From Mesostigma viride (taxonomy: Eukaryota > Streptophyta > Mesostigmatophyceae > Mesostigmatales > Mesostigmataceae), in contig RPFO01000581.1 of assembly GCA_009746045.1 (NCBI GenBank), positions 1 through 32,500 of the forward strand: a stretch of DNA of 32,500 nucleotides, in the 5' to 3' direction. Position numbers and translations under genes: made by a program. Shown here piece by piece: positions 15,333-24,377 of the stretch. The number at the start of each line of letters is the position of its first letter. The stretch's first letter is position 1. The notes beneath the pieces were generated by a model, which saw only the letters and a list, made by a program, of their open reading frames with translations, was not told the origin of the DNA and did no database searches.

Positions 15333-18300
15333 ATGGCATCGACACTCGAGACCCTTCCAAACCTGTCACACGTCGACATCTGCCCTAGTGCAGAAGGTTC
15401 GATGACTAGACCACCCACGCCGAATGACGGTTACGATGTTTTTTCGTCACGCCCAGAGGACCACTCATCGGGTATAAAAACACCAACTGCACCACTCCCC
15501 CCCACATCGACCGCCAAGATGGCGGGCACCTCGGGGTTTAAGCCCTTGTGGTTTGCATCCAAAAAGACCCCGACGCACGCGAGACTACCCGGCGTCATGT
15601 ACTCATACGACGAAGAGAGAGCACAAGACGCTGCGGAGGCTTATGGGCGTTCTCATGGGATGAAGTACTTGATGGCGCTGAACGCCTACAAAAAAACGAA
15701 CATGTACGCTGCGTTTGGCTGCAAGGAGGATTTGATAAAGACTCACGCAGAACTTTCTGAGAGCGATCCGCACCTGCTCGAAATTCTCTCGCCTGGCGTC
15801 TACGTTTGCCCGTATTTTGATTTCGACTGGGAGACTAACGAACCACTCCCTTATGATCTCGAGAGGTACGCCAAGTCTGCGATTTTATCGTTCTTCTATG
15901 ACATGTACGAGCTCGACCTCGACAAAGACCGCGACTTGAAGGTTCTTCTCGGCCATCGTGTCAGGAACGGGGTTTTCAAGAACTCGGTCCACGTCACGAT
16001 TCCTGGGATATATATCCCGACGATGGAAGAAAGGGTGAAGATGGGAGAGCTTTTCCAGTCGTTCCTAGAGCAGTGCGCCATGGATTTGACAGGTGGGGCT
16101 CAAGGGAGGGTGTGCCGACTTCTCGTCAAGTCTGACCATACACGGGAGGACTGGGAGGATATGCACGCTCATGCCAATCCTGTAGTTGAGAAGATGCCTG
16201 GTGTGTGGGCACCTAAGCACGACCTGGAATTCGCCTATGACAAGAACATCTACTCCAGATACCGCGCCTTCCGGATGATGGGCATGAAGAAGCGGGACGA
16301 CAGCGGGGAAGACGCCTATCTTCGTCCAGTCCCAGGGGAGAGCACCGACGTCGCAGATTACCTGGTGACGGTCTTCGACGAGACAGGGCTGATTCGTCTG
16401 CCTTACATCGACGATTCCGAGCTGTCAGATTCGAGCCACCCGGTGTTTAGAGGATGCGGCAAGACTGTCCCTCCACCAGAGGGGCTTGACATCTCCGTCT
16501 CCATCGAGGCAATGAAAAAGTTCTCTCCCGGGTGCAAATACCTGTACACGACCTGCAAGAGCTCCGAGCACGGGGAGGCGACGTTCGTCAAGTACTCGGT
16601 CGACTCTGCGAACCCGGTGTGCAAGATCTGCCTGAGGGTTCACGCCAACAACGGGCCATTCAACCAAATCCTCAAGGATGGATCGGTCCTGTACAGGTGC
16701 CACCAGGACTCTCAGCGCCGTTTCATTGAGATTGCGCCACCGACAGCCGTAGTCTTGATGGCAAATGGGGTGCCTTTCACTGAGACATACGACGAGGAGA
16801 AGATCCGCCCGTTCGACACCAAGAAGCTTCTCGGCGATGGCGAGAAGAAGACGCTGCTCATCCAGTCCAATTGCGGAACGGGGAAGTCGGAGAGGCTTCG
16901 AGAATTCGTAAACGAGGCGGTGGGGTTCAAGAAAGACGTCCGCATGCTGTTCGTGGTGGCGAACATCGCTCTCTCCAAAGAGGAGGTTCGCAACTACCAA
17001 AAACTCAGCGAGCTTGAGCAGGTGTGGACGTGGTCCAACGGAGCATTCCGCTCCAGGTACAACGCCCCAAACGTCCGGTCCTACCTCGCAGGAGATGGCG
17101 GGATGATCGCTGACGACCTCGTCGCCATCGTCGTGAACAGCGTCCTCCGCCTGCCAGACAAGCCGTTCGATGTCCTCGTGCTGGACGAGGTGTACAACAC
17201 CTTGAATGCGCTATCCGGTTCTCATATCAAGTCCCATCGCAAGAAGGACATCATTCGAAAACTGGTGTACTTCATCGAGACCGCCAAGGTGGTCATCGCC
17301 ATGGACGCCACCGTCACACAGAAGGTGCACGACTTTCTTTCCGCGCATCGACCGAATGGGGGGTTCGTCGCCACACGGAACGTGTTCAAGCGTCCTACAA
17401 ACCGCACCTTGAGGTGGATCGACGTCGACGTGGAGGAGAATTGGATGGGGGTCTACTTGGAGGCGGTTGTCAACGAGTGCAGGGAGAGGCTGGAAGCTGG
17501 CCAGAGGGTGTTTTGCCCCATGAGCGGCAAGAAGATGGCGGAGACGGTGTGCGACAGACTCGCTGCCACTCTCGAGGGGAAGAACTGGAAACTATACACG
17601 AGGGAGACCAGTAAGGAGGGGTTGGACAAGGGGGCAAACGAGGCGTGGAAGGATCTCGACTTCCTGTGCGCTAGTCCTACCATCACAGTCGGCGTCTCCT
17701 ACACTGAGCACAGCTTTGACTGCATGGTTGGGGGGTTTATCAATTCTCCCTACTACGCCGAGTACACGACGACTCTGCAGCAAATTTTCAGGGTTCGTCA
17801 TTTGATCAGCGGGGAGATGGTCATCGTCTATCGCGACGACACGACCGGCGCCACCCGCCCTCCCATGGACTACGACACCATCGTCCAATCTGTCATCGAC
17901 GGCGACACACAGCTGCTGAACCTGATGGCCGACAACGCCGAGATCGTTTGCGACTGGGGCGAGGACATGAAGAGGATTTACAACCCCTCGTGTCCAAAAT
18001 TCAAGCTGTTCTGCCGAAACCAGCAGGACCAGGCGATCTCGAGGTCCCGGTACAAGCAAAACCTGGTCCAGCTCTTGACAGAGGACTACGGCGTGGCTCT
18101 CGTCTCGGACACCAACATTTCGGTGAACAATTCGAAGAAATTCATTCCTGTCGCTGATCCAGACAAGGACACCGAGATTTGGATGGTGACGAAGGAGGAG
18201 TACCAGAAACTGGAAGAGCGAGTGGGGGGCGACACTCCGCTGTCGACGTTCGAGAGGCGACTCAAGAACGTATACGAGCTGGCGCATCACTGCTACAACA

Positions 18301-18962
18301 TCCCAGAGGACCTATTCGACGACGAGCTTCCCAAGATTCTGGACAAGGACAAGAAGAGGCACGTTTTCAGCGGGGTGAGGCAGTATTCGAAGGTCACTGG
18401 GCTGGGGACGAAGCACCACCTCCACGAGAAGATTAAGGAGATGATGGCCGCCGACTCCCTGTTCGACCTCAAGTCCTTCAGATCGTGCGGCCTCGCGAGG
18501 GCCTTGGCGGTCTCGATGAAGATGCTGGAGGGGACTGGCATCATGCAGTGGGCGCTGGACCCGGACAGCGAGCATCGCCATGTCATCAGTCGCTTCGATG
18601 TCGCCGTCATAGGGGATAGGATCGACAAGGAGATGGCAGGCAATCCCACCTTCGCGAGGTCCGTGTTTGAGTATAGGGTCAAGGGGAGGGACGGATCTGG
18701 CCCCAGTTATGCACAGAGCGTTGGGATGATTCGGAAGATGATCACACCTGTCCTAGGGATTACCGTGAGCACCGAGAACCGTAAGAGGGCGAGTGGTGGC
18801 GAGCTTGTTCTGTCGAAGGCCAGCATGATCAATTTTTGTGAGCGATACAAGCCCATGTGGTGGGGCAACGAGAAATTCGACGCATTTTTGCCATTCGATG
18901 ACAACTTCCCTTTCTTGAACGCCAGCTCCTTGGCTGAGGGCGAGGCGGTATGTGTCGAATAA
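15333..18962 (+). CDS. Primase-helicase: AEP-type primase fused to UL9-like SF2 helicase
   Basis: This is a 1209-aa replication protein. After a low-complexity N-terminus, residues about 85-345 have the signatures of archaeo-eukaryotic primases: the metal-binding DFDW at 163-166, NSVHV at 217-221 and SRYRAFRMMGMKK at 308-320. A zinc-binding cluster follows (C430, C433, C456, H457), as in herpesvirus UL52-type primases. From about 505 is a superfamily 2 helicase: Walker A NCGTGKS at 513-519, motif II DEVY at 618-621, a motif III-like MDAT at 657-660, then SPTITVGVSY and QQIFRVRH as motifs V and VI. The order is closest to the origin-binding helicases of the UL9 type. About 350 residues at the C-terminus are unassigned and might hold a DNA-binding domain. 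It would open an origin and prime synthesis. The start ATG at 15333 follows a good AT-rich box. The stop overlaps an AATAAA signal. Confidence 0.85.
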   Translation: MASTLETLPNLSHVDICPSAEGSMTRPPTPNDGYDVFSSRPEDHSSGIKTPTAPLPPTSTAKMAGTSGFKPLWFASKKTPTHARLPGVMYSYDEERAQDAAEAYGRSHGMKYLMALNAYKKTNMYAAFGCKEDLIKTHAELSESDPHLLEILSPGVYVCPYFDFDWETNEPLPYDLERYAKSAILSFFYDMYELDLDKDRDLKVLLGHRVRNGVFKNSVHVTIPGIYIPTMEERVKMGELFQSFLEQCAMDLTGGAQGRVCRLLVKSDHTREDWEDMHAHANPVVEKMPGVWAPKHDLEFAYDKNIYSRYRAFRMMGMKKRDDSGEDAYLRPVPGESTDVADYLVTVFDETGLIRLPYIDDSELSDSSHPVFRGCGKTVPPPEGLDISVSIEAMKKFSPGCKYLYTTCKSSEHGEATFVKYSVDSANPVCKICLRVHANNGPFNQILKDGSVLYRCHQDSQRRFIEIAPPTAVVLMANGVPFTETYDEEKIRPFDTKKLLGDGEKKTLLIQSNCGTGKSERLREFVNEAVGFKKDVRMLFVVANIALSKEEVRNYQKLSELEQVWTWSNGAFRSRYNAPNVRSYLAGDGGMIADDLVAIVVNSVLRLPDKPFDVLVLDEVYNTLNALSGSHIKSHRKKDIIRKLVYFIETAKVVIAMDATVTQKVHDFLSAHRPNGGFVATRNVFKRPTNRTLRWIDVDVEENWMGVYLEAVVNECRERLEAGQRVFCPMSGKKMAETVCDRLAATLEGKNWKLYTRETSKEGLDKGANEAWKDLDFLCASPTITVGVSYTEHSFDCMVGGFINSPYYAEYTTTLQQIFRVRHLISGEMVIVYRDDTTGATRPPMDYDTIVQSVIDGDTQLLNLMADNAEIVCDWGEDMKRIYNPSCPKFKLFCRNQQDQAISRSRYKQNLVQLLTEDYGVALVSDTNISVNNSKKFIPVADPDKDTEIWMVTKEEYQKLEERVGGDTPLSTFERRLKNVYELAHHCYNIPEDLFDDELPKILDKDKKRHVFSGVRQYSKVTGLGTKHHLHEKIKEMMAADSLFDLKSFRSCGLARALAVSMKMLEGTGIMQWALDPDSEHRHVISRFDVAVIGDRIDKEMAGNPTFARSVFEYRVKGRDGSGPSYAQSVGMIRKMITPVLGITVSTENRKRASGGELVLSKASMINFCERYKPMWWGNEKFDAFLPFDDNFPFLNASSLAEGEAVCVE

Positions 18963-18966
18963 TAAA
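18961..18966 (+). terminator. AATAAA polyadenylation-type signal
   Basis: AATAAA overlaps the stop codon of the primase-helicase gene and is followed by a T-run. It is the last element of the plus block before the right hairpin array, so it is a plausible 3' end signal. Six bases alone are weak evidence. Confidence 0.35.
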
Positions 18967-19021
18967 GTTGGATTTTTTTTGTCATTGTGCGCATTTTCTT
19001 GAAATAACTCCACGGACCCCC

Positions 19022-19781
19022 CTAGACAAAAGTACCAGTTCTTTACTATATAATAGATGGTACTTTTGTCTAGGTTTACCATCGACACCTCTCATCGATC
19101 ATCGACAGCCGTCGAACCCTGGCCAAACATTGTACGGACCCCCCTAGACAAAAGTACCAGTTCTTTACTATATAATAGATGGTACTTTTGTCTAGGTATA
19201 GCATCGATACCTCTCATCGATCATTGCCCCACCATAGTACCCACCCGGGCATGATTCTATCACTCGTACCGTGACCACCAGACCACCAACCCGGTACAAA
19301 GTCACCCCCCAAAAACCATCACTTTGATGCCGTGACCCCTAGTTTGCGTTGCTATTTTTAGAAATATTTTTAGAATTCTTATAGATTCTATATTAATTTT
19401 ATTCAAATTTTCAACCATCAAATTTTATGGGTAAATAGATAGAATCTATAAGAATTCTAAAAATATTTCTAAAAATAGCAACGCAAACTAGGGGTCACGG
19501 CATCAAAGTGATGGTTTTTGGGGGGTGACTTTGTACCGGGTTGGTGGTCTGGTGGTCACGGTACGAGTGATAGAATTATGCCCGGGTGGTGGCAACGGTA
19601 CCCCCTAGACAAAAGTACCAGATCTTTACTATATAATAGATGGTACTTTTGTCTAGGTACCGGCCGATATGTACTTGACACCGTCACCGCTCGCATGCTG
19701 ACAGGCGCCCCCACATTGCGCGGACCCACCTAGACAAAAGTACCAGTTCTTTACTATATAATAGATGGTACTTTTGTCTAG
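19022..19781 (-). repeat. Right hairpin array: four 52-bp hairpins
   Basis: Copies lie at 19022-19073, 19144-19195, 19605-19656 and 19730-19781. They are the reverse complement of the left copies, with the same 16-base arms and 20-base loop. Only the third has a single loop change (GATC for GTTC). The first two are spaced 122 bp apart and the last two 125 bp apart; the middle gap is enlarged by a foldback insertion. Spacers share blocks with the left ones (CGGACCCC, CCAAACATTG, ATCGA) but have diverged widely. Confidence 0.95.
19241..19589. repeat. 349-bp foldback (inverted-repeat) sequence inside the right array
   Basis: Arms of 151 bases (19241-19391 and 19439-19589) are complementary with about one mismatch (in the ATTCTATCAC region) and enclose a 47-base AT-rich loop. 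The outer end is CCACCCGGGCAT. It lies in a hairpin spacer and looks like an inserted miniature foldback element. I see no convincing target-site duplication. It could also be a palindrome made during replication of the viral end. Confidence 0.9.
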
Positions 19782-19920
19782 CCCACCTGTACCCACCGTG
19801 ACTAGCCATCCGCGCGGACTTTGCGATGCCAGCGTACGTAACGGGACTTGGACGATGTTGTTAGTGATGAAATGCATTATTAACCAGGTAGCCAAGTCGT
19901 GAAAACGTTCCGAACTAGCC

Positions 19921-20493
19921 ATGGCGGCCAGAAACGCAGGCCCATGCGAGAAAGCGCTTGCTCTTTTGGGGAAAGTGTTTGACGAATTCGATGATAAGCT
20001 AACGGCCATGGACAATAAAATTTCTCGTCTGTCCGAACAATTAGAAGGTGATATCGCACCATCTGGCGAGGCCGGCGATTACGCCCCAACATGCGAGGTG
20101 CTAAAAGTCCACGATGCCGCTTACGATGCTGTTGACAGAAAAACTCCCAAGGTCCTTGTAGAATGGGTTTACGAGAAAGGCTCGAGCAAGCCCAAGAAGC
20201 TCGAAGATCGCTGCGAATGGAAGCGTCTCGACGAATGCGCTGGCTGCGTTGAGAAGGTCAACGATTTCATGAAAACTTTCAAGGCCTCGAAGCGCCAGCC
20301 CGGAATCTCTGCTTTTGCTCTCATTCACGCGTGGGCAGAGGCGAAGATGGCCTTTGCCGCAAACAAGGACGGGTCAGAAAGCAAGAAGCGCTCGTTCAAG
20401 CAACTGGCTGGCGGCGACGAGCACGAGGACGAGAGCTCGAAGAGGCTCGCCGGTGCTGGGTCGCAGTACTCGGGCCACGAGGCTCGGGATTGA
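19921..20493 (+). CDS. Hypothetical protein outside the right hairpin array, 190 aa
   Basis: The ATG at 19921 opens a clean frame of 190 codons between the last hairpin and the outer inverted repeat. The protein is charged. Its N-terminal part (about 10-45, KALALLGKVFDEFDDKL) looks like a short coiled coil. The middle has several Cys (CEWKRLDECAGC), and the tail is Lys/Glu/Asp-rich. I know no family for it. The left end has no matching gene, so it is asymmetric cargo. It could be a regulator, a host-derived passenger or an interaction protein. The evidence for being real is its length, start context and lack of overlap. Confidence 0.55.
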   Translation: MAARNAGPCEKALALLGKVFDEFDDKLTAMDNKISRLSEQLEGDIAPSGEAGDYAPTCEVLKVHDAAYDAVDRKTPKVLVEWVYEKGSSKPKKLEDRCEWKRLDECAGCVEKVNDFMKTFKASKRQPGISAFALIHAWAEAKMAFAANKDGSESKKRSFKQLAGGDEHEDESSKRLAGAGSQYSGHEARD

Positions 20494-20661
20494 GCACGCT
20501 TTCATGCGTTGCTTGGAGCTGACTTGAATTCGCTTAATGGTATTGCGTCCTTGTTAGCAAATTCGTTATCAAGGAATGCTATTTGTCATGGCTGGCCGTT
20601 TTTTCAGGGCCTGTGCCAATCCGTGGATGGATATCTCCTCACTTCCACATGGCCTAATAAG
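20494..20661. other. Non-coding stretch before right terminal repeat
   Basis: No gene or strong motif is visible. Part of it may be a diverged continuation of the terminal inverted repeat, but no alignment holds up by eye. Confidence 0.4.
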
Positions 20662-20769
20662 CGTGACATATGCCAGCAATATAGTAGTGGTGGCAGATGC
20701 CAGAATAAGGGATGGCGGAATTCATAGTCATGATGACGGAATGATGATGGAATGATGATGGAATCTAAT
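20662..20769 (-). repeat. Right outer terminal inverted repeat
   Basis: This is the complement of the left terminus. It ends with GGAATCTAAT at 20760-20769 and includes an extra copy of the 11-base GATGATGGAAT unit. The inner block (TGGTGGCAGATGCCAGAATAAG) pairs with the left GGCATCTGTCACCA region. Confidence 0.7.
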
Positions 20770-21004
20770 ATATTAATTAATTAATCTCATTAGAAAAATA
20801 ATTACAGGAAAGTTAGAAATATCGTCTGCATCATGCCCCAACCATATGAAGTGAGACAACTATGCCTGGACGCATGGCGCCGCCGGATCCAATGCCGCGG
20901 CCGTGGAAGGACTAGGATAGTTGTCTAAGATCCAGGAAAGACGCGAAGGCCGCGGGAGCCGCGTGGCTATCTCCAGTCCTGAAGACCTAAAGGTCGATAG
21001 GGAA

Positions 21005-21076
<72 letters not shown>

Positions 21077-21094
21077 ACCACCACCAACACCAAC

Positions 21095-21125
<31 letters not shown>

Positions 21126-21331
21126 GCAACAACAACAACAGCAACAAAAACAAAAACAAAAACCACCAAAACTGTGAAGAAAAAGAGGGAACCTATAGTC
21201 ACTAGAGGGGGATACAATTAATAAATCCTCATACTACATACATGCTAGCCATAAATAATTGATATGAGAGATATCGTAGTTCATTACTGATATTATTGTA
21301 GTGGTTCATTATTGAACCGAGGCCAATTCAT
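20770..21331. other. Host flank with TTAA, AC and CAA/CCA microsatellites
   Basis: A short TTAA tract (about 20772-20784) meets the viral end. An AC run covers about 21011-21075 and grades into CCA/CAA triplets up to about 21170. No coding region is supported; the open frames over the repeats are artefacts. Confidence 0.7.
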
Positions 21332-21750
21332 ATTCTATTCCCACTATTACCAATCCACCAACATTTGATTAAAACAATAAGTGGGCAATTACAGAACCCA
21401 TGAGTGAGCCTGCCACGCTGCACCCATTTCATGATTGATTGTAGTTCTCGTTACCCTAGAAACAAACACAAAAAGGGGGAGGGGGGGGGGGACAAGAAAA
21501 AGAGACCTAGAACATCGTGCAAATGGCACTTTAGGGCGGCGTAGCCCAGGCTCGCCTCATGAGCCGTCAGCAACAGTAACTTAATTGCTACTTAACTTAA
21601 CGAACTAGAAATGGCCATACAAAACTGGCCAACTAATTCTAACTCATGGAACCGGTCCAGCCCAAGGCCCACCGTCCCGTAGTACCACTCACATAGCGGC
21701 GTTCATTCTCATCTGTTATAAAGAAACTACGTTCAGAGAACACCGATTCT
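21332..21750 (+). repeat. Short copy of a tandem pair (internal deletion form)
   Basis: This unit has a 125-bp 5' block (21332-21456) and a 259-bp 3' block (21492-21750), joined by 35 bases with a G-run. The same two blocks, essentially identical, reappear in the next unit, where they are separated by about 1 kb. The units are joined at ATTCT (21746-21750), which also starts the first and ends the second. Confidence 0.85.
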
Positions 21751-23131
21751 ATTCCCACTATTACCAATCCACCAACATTTGATTAAAACAATAAGTGGGC
21801 AATTACAGAACCCATGAGTGAGCCTGCCACGCTGCACCCATTTCATGATTGATTGTAGTTCTCGTTACCCAACCCCCCTTTCCTGGTGCTTTATCTCCAA
21901 AGCTCCGCCAACCACTTTCGCTCAGTGGCTCCCGAGGCTGCCCTGCCGCAACGGTCACGACCATTACAATCGCCGGCGGCTGTAGCGAGCCTCATGCACG
22001 ATAACCCTTTGCAGGGCCCCCCCAGCCTTCCACCCTCGGCCAGTAAAAGAGGGTGTTGAATGTGCACGCAAAGACAAGGAAGAAGACGCCTCGTTTAACG
22101 ATCACGGACCTCCCTCAAAGGCCAGTGCCGCCCTAACGTGACGACAACTTGTAGGACGTCACCCGATGCCACCATATCTCGATTACTGTCAACGTTGTCA
22201 CCTGGGGGAGTAACTTTCCATATTTCAGGTTTTAGTTGATGAGCAGGCTCTCATCACACACCCCAGCGGCCGATAAAGCGCAAGCGCAACTGGGCCGGCC
22301 AAAATATTTGGTCCTGCCCGGCCCAGGTCCGTCTGTTAAACTGGCCCCTTAAGTCTCGGTCTGAATCGAAATATTGCATAATTCCGGAATTCGTCCCCAC
22401 CACATTCCCGAGACCTCACGCACCCATAAGAGCGGATGCTGGTAAATATTTTTCTACTTACGCGAGGGCCGACAGACTTGTCGTCCATCACAATGCCCAC
22501 TAAAAGTAACCCGACCACCCTTCCTTCGGCAGTCAGCAGTCAGGAACTGCAACCCTGCTGCGACATTCCGCAGCAAAGCGGTAGGCACTGCAGCGTGGCA
22601 CCGAAATCTTACTCATGGCTTCAGAGTTCCGTACAGGTGCCACGCGCAGGCAAACGCGAAGTATTTTATAGTCTCTCGTCGGCCAAGAACCCAGCTGCGG
22701 GGAGAAAACCGACGAGGGTAATTTCAATTTCTTTTTCACAGTCACGTGACTGTTCAAGCTATGTCAGTCACGCGCCATCTCTAATCGGCCACCGCCAGCC
22801 AAAAGGCTGACGCGATTAGGGCAGCATTAAATTTCTTGTAATCCGCCATACCCATACCCCATACATCCGATTACAAGAAAAAGAGACCTAGAACATCGTG
22901 CAAATGGCACTTTAGGGCGGCGTAGCCCAGGCTCGCCTCATGAGCCGTCAGCAACAGTAACTTAATTGCTACTTAACTTAACGAACTAGAAATGGCCATA
23001 CAAAACTGGCCAACTAATTCTAACTCATGGAACCGGTCCAGCCCAAGGCCCACCGTCCCGTAGTACCACTCACATAGCGGCGTTCATTCTCATCTGTTAT
23101 AAAGAAACTACGTTCAGAGAACACCGATTCT
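21746..23131 (+). repeat. Long copy of the tandem pair
   Basis: The 5' block at 21746-21870 and the 3' block at 22873-23131 flank about 1002 bases without a recognisable gene. The ends carry ATTCT. No terminal inverted repeats or coding domain are seen, so the class of repeat is unknown. Confidence 0.8.
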
Positions 23132-23886
<755 letters not shown>

Positions 23887-24037
23887 GTTGTACAAGCTAC
23901 TGCTTATACTTTTTATGCGCAAACCTTTTTGCTAAGGTTAACGCATATTCTTACATCCTGCGCAGGATGTAAGAATATGCGTTAACCTTAGCAAAAAGGT
24001 TTCCGCATAAAAAGTATAAGCAGTAGCTTGTACAACT
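23887..24037. repeat. 151-bp near-perfect palindrome without loop
   Basis: The two arms meet at CCTGC/GCAGG (23961/23962) and match over about 75 bases, apart from a small difference at GCGCAAA versus TTTCCGC. The outer edge reads AGTTGTACAAGC, and a further AGCTTGTACAACT occurs near 24188-24200. It may be a miniature foldback element or the trace of a replication-fork inversion. Confidence 0.9.
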
Positions 24038-24265
24038 TAGAACCGGCGCGGCGCGGAAGTCATGGGTTCGAAAACTCGTGGGGAAAGTGCCGAGCAGGGA
24101 TTATTTGGGAGGATCCGCCGGGGCACCGGTCGGACCTAATTAATCGCCTCGCGAGGTAGATATCGAACCTTCCCGGGATAAGCATTAGCTTGTACAACTG
24201 TAGTAATATAACATTGTAGTATTATAACATTACTGGCCTGCGCTGGTTGTCTCCTTGATAACATT

Positions 24266-24354
24266 GGGCGCCCGGCCTCCCTCCTTCTCGCTGTGTACAC
24301 AGCTAGGGTTGAAGCTAGTCCCTTTACTCTGTATTGGCACCCACGTGACGCAGT
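24266..24354. repeat. Dispersed repeat, copy 2 (partial)
   Basis: It shares GGGCGCC, CCTCCTTCTCG, GGGTTGAAGCTAG and TTGGCACCCACGTGA-GCAGT with the other two copies. It lies just upstream of the LINE relic. Confidence 0.65.
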
Positions 24355-24377
24355 AACATAGTAGTAGTGTTTGAGAC

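Larger units (their letters stand above)
1990..20769. mobile_element. Integrated Polinton-like virus (provirus), about 18.8 kb
   Basis: The unit is bounded by diverged terminal inverted repeats that begin with ATTAGATTCC on the left and end with its complement at 20760-20769. It carries a capsid gene set (major capsid, penton-type minor capsid, packaging ATPase), a tyrosine recombinase and a primase-helicase. The genes are packed in two divergent blocks with gaps of a few to a few dozen bases and some overlaps. Size, gene content and inverted repeats fit Polinton-like viruses and virophage relatives found integrated in algal and protist genomes. No polymerase B, DDE integrase or adenain-like protease is visible. 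Nearly all ORFs are open, unlike the decayed retroelements next door. The exact ends are uncertain by some bases because of the TTAA tracts. The inner hairpin arrays (2216-2507 and 19022-19781) could instead mark the ends of the viral genome proper. Confidence 0.85.

Noticed and set aside
17592-18290. 232-codon minus-strand frame
   Set aside because: It is a shadow of the primase-helicase gene, which carries helicase motifs in the plus frame.
20860-21217. Val/Leu/Cys-rich and Thr/His/Asn-rich open frames
   Set aside because: They are translations of AC and CAA/CCA microsatellites.
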